The translations under genes and the position numbers were made by a program. Of a stretch of DNA of 64,000 nt, positions 50,510 to 58,980 are shown one piece after another. The notes below the pieces were generated by a model. It worked only from the letters and a program-made list of their open reading frames with translations. It did no database searches and had not been told where the DNA came from. Position 1 is the stretch's first letter. The number at the start of each line of letters is the position of its first letter. Where the stretch lies: the NCBI RefSeq assembly GCF_029813775.1, contig NZ_JARVKW010000004.1, forward strand, positions 216,070 to 280,069, given 5' to 3'. This DNA is from Streptomyces sp. DH24 (GTDB lineage: Bacteria; Actinomycetota; Actinomycetes; Streptomycetales; Streptomycetaceae).

Positions 50510-51703
50510 ATGTTCGACTCCGTGCGCGACGACCTGCGCGCCACCCTCGACGAGATCCGCGCCGCCGGACTGCACAAGCCCGAGCGGGTCATCGGCACCC
50601 CGCAGTCCGCGACCGTCGACGTCACGGCGGGCGGCCGGCCCGGCGAGGTCCTCAACTTCTGCGCCAACAACTACCTCGGCCTCGCCGACCACCCCGAGGT
50701 GATCGCCGCCGCCCACGAGGCCCTCGACCGCTGGGGCTACGGCATGGCCTCCGTCCGCTTCATCTGCGGCACGCAGGAGGTCCACAAGGAGCTGGAGGCC
50801 CGCCTGTCGGCGTTCCTCGGCCAGGAGGACACGATCCTGTACTCCTCCTGCTTCGACGCCAACGGCGGCGTCTTCGAAACGCTCCTCGGCCCCGAGGACG
50901 CGGTGATCTCCGACGCCCTCAACCACGCCTCGATCATCGACGGCATCCGGCTCTCCAAGGCCCGCCGCTTCCGCTACGCCAACCGCGACCTCGCCGACCT
51001 CGAACGGCAGTTGAAGGACGCCTCCGACGCGCGCCGCCGGCTGATCGTCACCGACGGCGTGTTCTCCATGGACGGCTACGTGGCGCCGCTCGCCGAGATC
51101 TGCGACCTCGCCGACCGCTACGACGCGATGGTCATGGTCGACGACTCGCACGCCGTCGGCTTCGTCGGCCCCGGCGGGCGCGGCACCCCCGAGCTGCACG
51201 GCGTCATGGACCGCGTCGACATCGTCACCGGCACCCTCGGCAAGGCCCTCGGCGGCGCGTCCGGCGGCTACGTCGCCGCCCGCGCCGAGATCGTCGCCCT
51301 GCTGCGCCAGCGCTCCCGGCCGTACCTGTTCTCGAACACGCTCGCGCCGGTCATCGCCGCCGCGTCGCTGAAGGTCCTCGACCTGCTGGAGGCGGCCGAC
51401 GACCTGCGGGTCCGCCTCGCCGAGAACACCGCCCTGTTCCGGCGCCGGATGACCGACGAGGGCTTCGACGTCCTGCCCGGCGACCACGCCATCGCGCCCG
51501 TCATGATCGGCGACGCGGCCAGGGCTGGCCGCATGGCGGAACTGCTCCTGGAGCGCGGGGTGTACGTGATCGGCTTCTCCTACCCGGTCGTCCCGCAGGG
51601 CCAGGCCCGCATCCGCGTCCAGCTGTCCGCGGCGCACTCCACGGACGACGTGAACCGCGCGGTGGACGCGTTCGTCGCGGCGCGCGCCGAGCTGGGGGAC
51701 TGA
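50510..51703 (+). CDS. kbl: Glycine C-acetyltransferase (2-amino-3-ketobutyrate CoA ligase)
   Basis: This 397-residue PLP enzyme splits 2-amino-3-ketobutyrate with CoA into glycine and acetyl-CoA, completing the threonine pathway begun by Tdh. It has [31 protein letters not shown] with the PLP Asp, and the Schiff-base lysine K245 in [17 protein letters not shown] 50510 follows CAGGAGC. It is cotranscribed with tdh, and a LysR gene follows after 31 bases. Confidence 0.96.
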   Translation: MFDSVRDDLRATLDEIRAAGLHKPERVIGTPQSATVDVTAGGRPGEVLNFCANNYLGLADHPEVIAAAHEALDRWGYGMASVRFICGTQEVHKELEARLSAFLGQEDTILYSSCFDANGGVFETLLGPEDAVISDALNHASIIDGIRLSKARRFRYANRDLADLERQLKDASDARRRLIVTDGVFSMDGYVAPLAEICDLADRYDAMVMVDDSHAVGFVGPGGRGTPELHGVMDRVDIVTGTLGKALGGASGGYVAARAEIVALLRQRSRPYLFSNTLAPVIAAASLKVLDLLEAADDLRVRLAENTALFRRRMTDEGFDVLPGDHAIAPVMIGDAARAGRMAELLLERGVYVIGFSYPVVPQGQARIRVQLSAAHSTDDVNRAVDAFVAARAELGD

Positions 51704-51734
51704 GCAGCCCGGACGTATTGCGATAATCGTCCGC

Positions 51735-52652
51735 ATGATCGAGGCGCGGCGGCTCCACATCCTCCGTGCGGTGGCCGACCACCGCACGGTGACGGCGGCT
51801 GCCGCCGCGCTCTATCTGACCCCGTCGGCCGTCTCCCAGCAGCTGACCGCGCTGGAGCAGGAGACCGGCCACCGCCTGGTCGAGCGCGGCGCCAAGGGCG
51901 TACGGCTCACCCCGGCCGGCGAGATCCTGCTCAGCCACACCAACGCGGTCCTCGCGCAGCTGGAGCGCGCGGAGGCCGAACTCGCCGCGTACAGCTCGGG
52001 CGCGGCCGGCACGGTCACGGTCGCCGCCTTCGCGACCGGCATCGCGCAGGTCGTCGCGCCCGCCGTGGCCCGGCTCGCCGCCACCGCGCCCGGCATCAGG
52101 CTCCGCGTCCAGGACGCCGAGGGCGACGCCAGCCTGCCGATGGTGCTGGACCGGCAGGTCGACATCGCCGTGGCCGTCGAGTACCGGGGCGCGCCCTCGG
52201 CCGACGACCCGCGGCTCACCCACGTCCCCCTGTACGCCGAGCCGTTCGACGCCGTCGTGCCGGTGGCGCACCGGCTCGCCGACGCCGCCGAGGTGCCGCT
52301 CGCCGAGCTGGCCAAGGACCCCTGGATCGGCCCGTACCCGGGCAACCCGTGCCACGACGTGGTGGTGCTGGCCTGCGAGAACGCCGGGTTCCAGCCGCGC
52401 CTGGAGCACTCCTCGGACGACTTCCGCGCGGTCGTGGCGCTCGCCTCGGCCGACGTCGGGGTGGCCCTCGTACCCCGCTCGGCGTTGCGCGGCACGGACC
52501 TCACGGGCGTCGTCGTCCGACCGGTCGACGGGGTGGCGCCCACCCGCCGCGTCTTCGCGGCCGTGCGACGGGGCGCCGAGGGACATCCGCTGATCCGGCC
52601 GGTGCTCGACGCGCTGGAGGCGGCAGCGCGGGAGGCGGCGGCGCGGGAGTGA
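51735..52652 (+). CDS. LysR-family transcriptional regulator
   Basis: This 305-residue regulator has an N-terminal winged HTH (about 1-60; ADHRTVTAAAAALYLTPSAV) and a C-terminal periplasmic-binding-like effector domain (about 90-295). The effector is unknown. It runs in the same direction right behind tdh-kbl, so it may be part of that operon, but typical LysR proteins act on divergent promoters, so control of tdh-kbl is only a guess. ATG 51735. Confidence 0.9.
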   Translation: MIEARRLHILRAVADHRTVTAAAAALYLTPSAVSQQLTALEQETGHRLVERGAKGVRLTPAGEILLSHTNAVLAQLERAEAELAAYSSGAAGTVTVAAFATGIAQVVAPAVARLAATAPGIRLRVQDAEGDASLPMVLDRQVDIAVAVEYRGAPSADDPRLTHVPLYAEPFDAVVPVAHRLADAAEVPLAELAKDPWIGPYPGNPCHDVVVLACENAGFQPRLEHSSDDFRAVVALASADVGVALVPRSALRGTDLTGVVVRPVDGVAPTRRVFAAVRRGAEGHPLIRPVLDALEAAAREAAARE

Positions 52653-52671
52653 GCCTTCCGTAACACGGGCG

Positions 52672-52704
52672 TCTCATATCCGGGATAGCGTCCCGGATAT
52701 GAGA
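52672..52704. promoter_or_regulatory. 14-base inverted repeat over the XRE regulator start codon
   Basis: TCTCATATCCGGGA and TCCCGGATATGAGA are exact inverse complements separated by TAGCG. The right arm contains the ATG at 52699. A repressor bound here would block both transcription and start-codon access, so autorepression by the downstream XRE/cupin protein is the obvious reading. Confidence 0.75.
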
Positions 52705-53298
52705 AACGAGACGGAGGGTGCCGCCCCCGCCGCCCCCGCCACCGACCCCGTCGACGCACGGCTCGCCGCCCGCCTCGCCGAGCTGCGCGCCGAGCACGGC
52801 TGGTCCCTGGGCGAGGTGGCCGAGCGCAGCGGCGTGAGCCGGTCCACCCTGTCCCGCGCCGAACGCGCCGAGATCAGCCCCACGGCCGCCCTCCTCAACC
52901 GCCTGTGCGCCGTCTACGGGCGCACCATGTCCCGGCTGCTCAGCGAGGTCGAGGCCGAGCCCGCGCGACTGGTGCGGGCCGCCGAGCAGCAGGTGTGGGA
53001 GGACCGCGCCTCCGGCTTCGTACGCCGGTCGGTGTCCCCGCCGCACCCCGGGCTGCGCGGCGAACTCGTCGAGGGACGGCTCACCGCCGGCGCCGACATC
53101 GCCTACGACCGGCCGCCCGTGGCCGGACTCGAACAGCACATCTGGGTCCTGGACGGCGCCCTGGAGGTGACCGCGCAGGACGTCGAGCACCGCCTCGCCA
53201 CCGGGGACTGCCTGCGCCTCAGGGTGTGGGGAGCGACCCGCTTCCGGTGCCCCGGACCCGCGGACGTGCGGTACGCGCTGGCGGTGGTGCTGCCGTGA
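52699..53298 (+). CDS. XRE-family regulator with cupin domain
   Basis: This 199-residue regulator has an N-terminal HTH (about 22-80; HGWSLGEVAERSGVSRSTLS, RAERAEISPTAALLNRLCAV) and a C-terminal cupin fold (about 105-195; IAYDRPPVAGLEQHIWVLDG). There is no ribosome site; the start lies inside a perfect palindrome, so the mRNA is probably leaderless or nearly so. Its stop overlaps the GNAT gene (GTGA), and the two likely form one self-regulated unit. Confidence 0.88.
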   Translation: MRNETEGAAPAAPATDPVDARLAARLAELRAEHGWSLGEVAERSGVSRSTLSRAERAEISPTAALLNRLCAVYGRTMSRLLSEVEAEPARLVRAAEQQVWEDRASGFVRRSVSPPHPGLRGELVEGRLTAGADIAYDRPPVAGLEQHIWVLDGALEVTAQDVEHRLATGDCLRLRVWGATRFRCPGPADVRYALAVVLP

Positions 53299-53828
53299 CC
53301 GTCAGCCGCCTGGACGCGGCCGGACTGCTGTACCTGGTGCCGCGGTTGGCCGACCTGCTGCAGGACGTCGTGGACGGCGGCGCCTCCGTCGGATTCCTCG
53401 CACCGCTCGACCGCGTGGAGGCCACCGCCTGGTGGCGGGAGCGCGCCGACGCCGTGGCCGCCGGACGCCTCGCCGTGTGGGCGGCGCACGACGGGGACCG
53501 CGTGACCGGCACCGTCGGTCTCGACCTGCCCGGCAAACCCAACAGCCGGCACCGCGCCGAAGTCGTCAAGCTCATGGTGCACCGCCACGCGCGTGGCCGG
53601 GGCCTCGGCCGCACCCTGCTGACCACCGCCGAGGAGGCCGCCGCCGAGGCCGGCATCACCCTGCTCCACCTCGACACCGAGACCGGCAGCCCCGCCGAAC
53701 GCCTCTACGCCGGCGCCGGCTGGACCCGGCTCGGTGCGATCCCCGACTACGCGGCGCGCCCCGACGGGCGACTGCGGCCCACGACGATCTACTTCAAGCG
53801 CCTGGGAGCCGCGGCACCCGCCGGGTGA
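53295..53828 (+). CDS. GNAT-family N-acetyltransferase
   Basis: This 177-residue acetyltransferase has the acetyl-CoA-binding block HRHARGRGLGRTLLTTAEEA (pattern R/Q-x2-G-x-G/A) at about 97-116, followed by LLHLDTETGSPAERLYAGAG. The substrate is unknown. GTG 53295 overlaps the regulator stop, so it is the main target gene of the self-regulated pair; an amino compound or antibiotic-like molecule sensed by the cupin is a possible substrate. Confidence 0.87.
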   Translation: MTVSRLDAAGLLYLVPRLADLLQDVVDGGASVGFLAPLDRVEATAWWRERADAVAAGRLAVWAAHDGDRVTGTVGLDLPGKPNSRHRAEVVKLMVHRHARGRGLGRTLLTTAEEAAAEAGITLLHLDTETGSPAERLYAGAGWTRLGAIPDYAARPDGRLRPTTIYFKRLGAAAPAG

Positions 53829-53880
53829 CCGGACCGCTCCCACCAGGCGAATGTCAGTGCCTGCCGCTACGGTGCGGGCC

Positions 53881-54240
53881 ATGCAGGATGCCGAAGACGT
53901 ACGCCGAATCGCCCTGTCCCTGCCGGACACGACGGAGAAGATCGCCTGGAGCATGCCCACCTTCCGGGTCGCGCAGAAGATGTTCGCCACGCTCCCCGAG
54001 GACGAGACCTCCATGGCCGTGCGCTGCCCCAAGGAGGAGCGCGACGAACTGGTCCTGGCCGAACCGGAGAAGTTCTGGATCGCGGACCACGAGTCACAGT
54101 TCGCGTGGGTACGGGTCCGCCTCGCGGCGGTCGAGGACGAGGACGAACTGCGCGACATCCTCGCCGACTCCTGGCGGCAGGCCGCGCCCACCCGACTGCT
54201 CGACGCCCACCCCCGGTTGGGGCTGCCGGTGGCGGACTGA
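53881..54240 (+). CDS. MmcQ/YjbR-family DNA-binding-like protein
   Basis: This 119-residue protein matches the MmcQ/YjbR fold: an N-terminal RRIALSLPDTTEKIAW, MPTFRVAQKMFATL, then the KFWIADHESQFAWVRV and DELRDILADSWRQAAPTRLL segments. Structures of the family resemble DNA-binding proteins, but the role is unknown. The ATG at 53881 is the natural start (MQDAEDVRR), 52 bases after the GNAT stop. Confidence 0.85.
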   Translation: MQDAEDVRRIALSLPDTTEKIAWSMPTFRVAQKMFATLPEDETSMAVRCPKEERDELVLAEPEKFWIADHESQFAWVRVRLAAVEDEDELRDILADSWRQAAPTRLLDAHPRLGLPVAD

Positions 54241-54407
54241 CCGTGCCCCGGCGCGTTGTCAGTGGCCCATGGCATGATCCGGTGGCATGAGTGGCAGCCG
54301 GGGTGGAGGGGGCTCCGGCTGCCACCGGCACGCCGTGCGGCGTGCGCGGCGGCCGGCGGGTCCGGCCGGGGGAGCGGCCTGGGAGGCCGGGGAGGGGAGC
54401 GCAGTCG

Positions 54408-55892
54408 ATGTCGGGGAGGCCGGCGCCGGGGGGCGCCGCAGGGGGAGCCGGCCGGCGCGGTGACGCGGGGCCGGCCGACGGCAAGGAGCGCGCGCGGCCC
54501 GTCTGGTCGCGGGACTTCGCGCTGTTCTTCGTGGCGCGGGCCGTCGCCCGGCTCGGCGACACCATGCTGCCCGTGGCCCTCGCCGCCGGGCTGCTCCAGC
54601 ACGGGTACGGGGCGGGCGCGGTCGGCCTCGCCATGGCCGCGACGACCGCAGCCTTCGCCGGTCTCGTCGTCTTCGGCGGGGTGATCGCCGACCGCTTCAG
54701 CACCCGGCGGCTGATGATCGGCGCCGACCTGGTCCGCCTGGTGGCCCAGGCGGGCGCCGCCGCGCTGTTCTTCTCGGGGCACGTCGTGCTCTGGGAGATC
54801 TGCGCGATCGGCGTGGTCAACGGCGTGGCGGCCGCCGTCTTCCAGCCCGGCGTCGCCGGCACCGTGCCCCGGCTCGCCTCCGACATCCAGGGCGCCAACG
54901 GCGCGATACGCATCGCCGAGTCGGCCGCCCACCTCGCGGGCCCGGCCGTCGCGGGCGTCCTCGTCGGACTCGCCTCACCCGGCGGGGTGTTCGCCGCCCA
55001 CGCCGCGACGTACGCGGTCAGCGCACTGTGCCTGCTGCTGCTCCGGCTGCCGCCACTGCCGCCCGGCACCCGGCCCGCGGGACGCGCGGGCGGTGCCTTC
55101 AAGGCCGATCTGGCCGACGGCTGGCGGGAGTTCCGCTCCCGCACCTGGCTGTGGGGCGTCATCGCCGTGTGGTGTCTCTACATGATCGCCGTCTGGGGCC
55201 CGACGATCCCGCTGGTCGCCACGGAAGTCGTACGGGAGCACGGCCCCGGCGCCTACGGCCTGGTCAACTCCGCGCTGGGCGCGGGCACCGTCGTCGGCGG
55301 GCTCGTCGCCCTGCGGCTGCGTCCCCGGCGCATGCTGCGCGCCGGTGCCGTCGCCCTGTTCGCCTTCCTGCCGTTCCCGGCGACCGTCGGGGCCGGCCTC
55401 GGCGTACCGGCCATGGCGGTCGGGGCGGCCGTCGCCGGTGCCGGGCTGTCGTTCTGGAGCGTGATGTGGGCGACGAGCGTGCAGACCCAGGTCCCGCCCG
55501 ACGTCCTCAACCGCGTCCACGCCTACGACGTCGCCGGTTCCCTCGCGATGATGCCGGTCGGCCAGGCCCTCGCGGGCCCCGCCGCCGGGGTGCTCGGCGC
55601 GGACCAGGTGCTGCTGGTCGCGGCGGCCACGAGCCTGGTCGTTCCGGCGATCCTGCTCGCGACACCGGCGATACGGAACCTGATACGCGCCGACGGGAGC
55701 GTTGTCGACACCGCCGTCGCAACGGCGACCGACATGACGGCGACCGCTGCGACCGACGGGACGGTGAAGGGGCCCCGCGCCCCGGCTGCGCCCGCCACCG
55801 ACGGGACCGCTGAGCCCACTCGCGCCCGGACCACGCCCGCGGCGGACGGAGCCGCGAGGGAATCCGGGCCCGCGGCGGGCGGAACCGCTTAG
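54408..55892 (+). CDS. Major facilitator superfamily transporter (exporter type)
   Basis: This 494-residue protein has about eleven or twelve membrane helices and the ENTS/MFS_3-type exporter pattern, with RLGDTMLPVALAAGLLQHGY and the loop VIADRFSTRRLMIGADLVR. The substrate is unknown. The last 70 residues are low-complexity (ATATDMTATAATDG and on), and the final codons lie inside the first unit of a 66-base tandem repeat. The ATG at 54408 follows GGAGGGGAG. Confidence 0.87.
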   Translation: MSGRPAPGGAAGGAGRRGDAGPADGKERARPVWSRDFALFFVARAVARLGDTMLPVALAAGLLQHGYGAGAVGLAMAATTAAFAGLVVFGGVIADRFSTRRLMIGADLVRLVAQAGAAALFFSGHVVLWEICAIGVVNGVAAAVFQPGVAGTVPRLASDIQGANGAIRIAESAAHLAGPAVAGVLVGLASPGGVFAAHAATYAVSALCLLLLRLPPLPPGTRPAGRAGGAFKADLADGWREFRSRTWLWGVIAVWCLYMIAVWGPTIPLVATEVVREHGPGAYGLVNSALGAGTVVGGLVALRLRPRRMLRAGAVALFAFLPFPATVGAGLGVPAMAVGAAVAGAGLSFWSVMWATSVQTQVPPDVLNRVHAYDVAGSLAMMPVGQALAGPAAGVLGADQVLLVAAATSLVVPAILLATPAIRNLIRADGSVVDTAVATATDMTATAATDGTVKGPRAPAAPATDGTAEPTRARTTPAADGAARESGPAAGGTA

Positions 55893-56098
55893 AGCCTCGG
55901 GCCCGCGGCGGACGGAGCCGCGAGGGAATGCGGGCCCGCGGCGGGCGGAACCGCTTAGAGCCTCGGGCCCGCGGCGGACGGAGGCGCAAGGGAATTCGGT
56001 CCCCTGCCCGACGGAACCGCTTAAGGGCTCGCGCCCGCGGCCGACGGAATCGCGAGGGACACCGGGCTCGCGGCGGGCGAGATCCCGACCGGTGAGGT
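55835..56098. repeat. 66-base tandem repeat, four units
   Basis: GCCCGCGG-initiated units begin at 55835, 55901, 55967 and 56033, exactly 66 bases apart; the last is degenerate. The first unit includes the stop codon of the MFS gene (TAG at 55890), and related TTAG or TTAA elements recur at the same place in the next two units. It fills most of the gap before the convergent transketolase gene. Confidence 0.85.
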
Positions 56099-56182
56099 GA
56101 GCGCCGCCCACGGACACGGTCGTCCCTGCGCGGAGAAGACCTGACGCCACCGGTCGGGCCCCGGCCGCCCTGACGCCACCGG

Positions 56183-57112
56183 TCACGCCCCGGCCGTCAC
56201 CGCTCGGTCGCCGGTCCGCCCGAGGAAGCCGCCGATGCGCTCCCGCAGGGACCGCGCGTCCAGGCCGTGCGCGGCGACGTGTTCCTCGACGCGGCCGTAG
56301 CGGCGCAGTTCGCGCCGGCCCACGCCGAGGCCCAGCACCCGGTGCGGCAGGTGGGACAGCGCGTCGTTCGCGGCGGCCGTCGACGTGCCCGCCAGGTACG
56401 GCTCGACCAGGACGACGTCCGTCCCGGCGGTCTCCGTGGCCCGGCGCAGTGCCGCCGCGTCGAAGGGGCGCACGGTCGTCGCGTACAGCACGGTGACGTC
56501 GAGCCCTTCCGTGGCGGCGAGTACGGCGTCGAGCGTCGGCCCGACGGCGACCACCACGCCCGAGCGGCCCTCCCGGACGGTCAGGAAGCGCGCGCCGTCC
56601 ACCGGACGCCCGTCGGTGTTCGACAGCACGGACAGCCGGACGTAGACCTTGTCGTCACCGGCGGCGACCGCGTGCCGCAGCAGGGCCTCGGCCTCGTCCG
56701 GATGCCCCGGCACGTGCACGGTCCAGCCGGCCAGCGTGTCGAGCAGCGCCACGTCGCCGGGCGCCATGTGCGTGTAGCCGCCGGCCGGCCAGTCGAAGGA
56801 CGCCGCGGCGCTGACCAGCACGGCGCCGGCGTCCTGGTGCCCGAGATCCAGCTTGACCTGCTCGAAGGGCCGCTCGACCAGGAAGCTGGCGAAGGTGTGC
56901 ACGACGGGCCGCAGCCCGGTCAGCGCCAGGCCGGCGGCGGCCCCGACGAGGAGCTGCTCGCGGATGCCGACGTTGATCACCCGGTCGGGATGCCGGCGCA
57001 GGGCCTCCGTGAAGCCGTCCCTGCCGATCTCGGCGAGGACCACGGCGACCCGTGGATCCTGGTCGAGCAGCCGGGTCATGACGGGGGCGAGACGGTCACG
57101 CATGGTGTCCAT
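56183..57112 (-). CDS. Transketolase, C-terminal subunit (split type)
   Basis: This 309-residue protein holds the pyrimidine-binding and C-terminal domains of a split transketolase. The catalytic-Glu segment is VINVGIREQLLVGAAAGLAL, with FASFLVERPFEQVKLDLGHQ following. It works with the 235-residue subunit encoded just upstream. ATG 57112 follows AGAGGA. A G-rich 79-base spacer separates the two genes. Confidence 0.9.
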   Translation of the reverse strand: MDTMRDRLAPVMTRLLDQDPRVAVVLAEIGRDGFTEALRRHPDRVINVGIREQLLVGAAAGLALTGLRPVVHTFASFLVERPFEQVKLDLGHQDAGAVLVSAAASFDWPAGGYTHMAPGDVALLDTLAGWTVHVPGHPDEAEALLRHAVAAGDDKVYVRLSVLSNTDGRPVDGARFLTVREGRSGVVVAVGPTLDAVLAATEGLDVTVLYATTVRPFDAAALRRATETAGTDVVLVEPYLAGTSTAAANDALSHLPHRVLGLGVGRRELRRYGRVEEHVAAHGLDARSLRERIGGFLGRTGDRAVTAGA

Positions 57113-57191
57113 GGGGTGGTTCCTCTCAACGGGACGGAGGGTGGGACGGGGTGGGACGGAGCGGGACGGGGCGTCACGGGCAGGGGGCGCG

Positions 57192-57899
57192 TCAGCTGTT
57201 CTTCGCTTCGACCCGGGCCACGACCACGTGCGGGCGGCCCGGATGCGGCGCGGTGAACGCGGCGTACAGCGCCTCGTGGTCGCGTCCGTCGACGGTGACC
57301 GCCGACCAGCCGGCGGCCTCGAAGCGGGCGGCGATGCCCCCGGGCCGGGCGTGGCTGGCGGAGGAGTTGTCGACCACGACGGTGTGCAGCCGGTCCAGTG
57401 CGGCGGGCCCGGCGAAGGCGATCGCCTCGTGGTTGCTGCCCTCGTCCAGCTCGGCGTCCCCGATCAGCGCCCACACCGCGGGTTCGTCCAGCCCCTGGGC
57501 GCGCAGCCCCAGCGCCGTGCCGACGGCGATGGGCAGCCCGTGACCGAGCGACCCGCTGCCGATCTCGGCGCCCGGCACCAGGGTCCGGTCCGGGTGGTGG
57601 CCCAGCGGGGAGTCGTAGGAGCCGAAGCCGCGCAGCCAGTCGACGGGGAAGAAGCCCTTGGCCGCCAGTACCGCGTAGTACGCCATGGGGCCGTGGCCCT
57701 TCGACAGCAGGAACCGGTCCCGTGCCGGGTCGGCCGTGCGGTCCGGGCCGACCCGCAGTACCCGGTCGTAGAGCACCCACAGCACGTCCAGCGTGGACGT
57801 GGCGGCCGGGCCGTGCTTCTCGTCGCCCGTCATCAGGCCCATCAGGCCGGACAGGTCCGGGTACGTGTACGTGCGCTCGTGTCGTTCGGTGATCGTCAT
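57192..57899 (-). CDS. Transketolase, N-terminal subunit (split type)
   Basis: This 235-residue protein is the thiamine-diphosphate-binding half of a split transketolase. It has LLSKGHGPMAYYAVLAAKGF, GSLGHGLPIAVGTALGLR and the ThDP block LIGDAELDEGSNHEAIAF. It is shorter than the N-terminal half of full transketolases, as usual for two-gene forms. The ATG at 57899 has no ribosome site; a SoxR/MerR-like promoter just upstream would start transcription at or very near this A. Confidence 0.9.
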   Translation of the reverse strand: MTITERHERTYTYPDLSGLMGLMTGDEKHGPAATSTLDVLWVLYDRVLRVGPDRTADPARDRFLLSKGHGPMAYYAVLAAKGFFPVDWLRGFGSYDSPLGHHPDRTLVPGAEIGSGSLGHGLPIAVGTALGLRAQGLDEPAVWALIGDAELDEGSNHEAIAFAGPAALDRLHTVVVDNSSASHARPGGIAARFEAAGWSAVTVDGRDHEALYAAFTAPHPGRPHVVVARVEAKNS

Positions 57900-57905
57900 G
57901 CCACG

Positions 57906-57936
57906 ATCGTGCAACCTCAAGCAAAGTTGAGGTCAA
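57906..57936 (-). promoter_or_regulatory. SoxR/MerR-type promoter of the split transketolase
   Basis: On the minus strand TTGACC (-35) and CACGAT (-10) are 19 bases apart, the long spacing typical of MerR-family targets. Between them lies a palindrome, read on the plus strand as ACCTCAAGCAAAGTTGAGGT (57914-57933), very close to SoxR boxes. The predicted transcript start falls about at the ATG, implying a leaderless mRNA. Confidence 0.7.
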
Positions 57937-58077
57937 GCGTTGCGGGGGCGGTGGATCACGGCGGGGAGAGATGACCGGAATGTGTCGGCTCGCACAAAGG
58001 AGTGCGCGACCACCGACCCGAGTGCGGTATGGTTTTCCTGCGCGTTCGGCCGGGGGAAACCCCAGGTCAGACGGCAA

Positions 58078-58151
<74 letters not shown>

Positions 58152-58158
58152 CGCGGCG

Positions 58159-58194
58159 AAGGGTCTTCCCGGACGAGAGTCCGGGAAGACCCTT
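58159..58194 (+). terminator. Terminator of tRNA-Pro
   Basis: AAGGGTCTTCCCGGAC pairs perfectly with GTCCGGGAAGACCCTT around a GAGA loop, and the stem runs into TTTTC. A tandem 11-base repeat (TCATGTTCGCG twice) follows at about 58201-58222. Confidence 0.92.
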
Positions 58195-58306
58195 TTCGCA
58201 TCATGTTCGCGTCATGTTCGCGTCTTGTGGCCTCGGCAGCGGCGACGTGGTGCCCGCGCCGACCGCGGACCTCGGGTGCCGACGCCGGCCGGGGGGCCGG
58301 TGACCG

Positions 58307-58843
58307 TCAGACCGCGCAGCCCACGTGCGCCAGCGCCTGCTTCAGCAGGACGCCGTGCCCGCCCGGCATCTCGCTCTGCACCGCCGGTGACACCGCCTCC
58401 TGCGGGCTGAACCACACCAGGTCGAGCGCGTCCTGCCGGGGACGGCAGTCACCGGTCACCGGCACCACGTAGGCGAGCGACACGGCGTGCTGGCGCGGGT
58501 CGTGGTACGGCGTGACGCCCTGCGTCGGGAAGTACTCGGCGACGGTGAAGGGCTGGAGCGAGGCCGGCACGCGGGGCAGTGCCACCGGGCCGAGGTCCTT
58601 CTCCAGATGCCGCAGCAGCGCGTCACGGACCCGTTCGTGGTGCAGCACCCGGCCGGAGACCAGGGTCCGGCTGACCGTGCCGTCGGGCCCGATGCGCAGC
58701 AGCAGGCCGACGCTGGTGACTTCGCCGCTGTCGTCGACACGCACCGGAACGGCCTCGACGTAAAGGATCGGCATGCGGGCACGCGTCAGTTCCAGCTCGT
58801 CGGAGGACAGCCAACCGGGCGTGGTATCGGTCATGTCAGACAT
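58307..58843 (-). CDS. NUDIX-like DUF4916 protein
   Basis: This 178-residue protein is of the DUF4916/NUDIX-like family. WLSSDELELTRARMPILYVE opens the domain, and VSGRVLHHERVRDALLRHLE sits where the NUDIX helix would be, without a full GX5EX7REUXEEXGU signature. Hydrolase activity is therefore uncertain. ATG 58843 (or 58834) has no strong ribosome site. It lies between the tRNA terminator and the methyltransferase gene. Confidence 0.75.
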   Translation of the reverse strand: MSDMTDTTPGWLSSDELELTRARMPILYVEAVPVRVDDSGEVTSVGLLLRIGPDGTVSRTLVSGRVLHHERVRDALLRHLEKDLGPVALPRVPASLQPFTVAEYFPTQGVTPYHDPRQHAVSLAYVVPVTGDCRPRQDALDLVWFSPQEAVSPAVQSEMPGGHGVLLKQALAHVGCAV

Positions 58844-58980
58844 TGCTTGATCATACTTTCAGCGCATGCGGCTTCAGGAGAGCCGCTCCGGAACGGGTGA
58901 CCGGCCGGGCCCCGCTCACCCCCTCGACCGGCGGGCGTCGCGGAGCCGGGACACACGGCGGGCATCGGCGCGTCGGTGGC

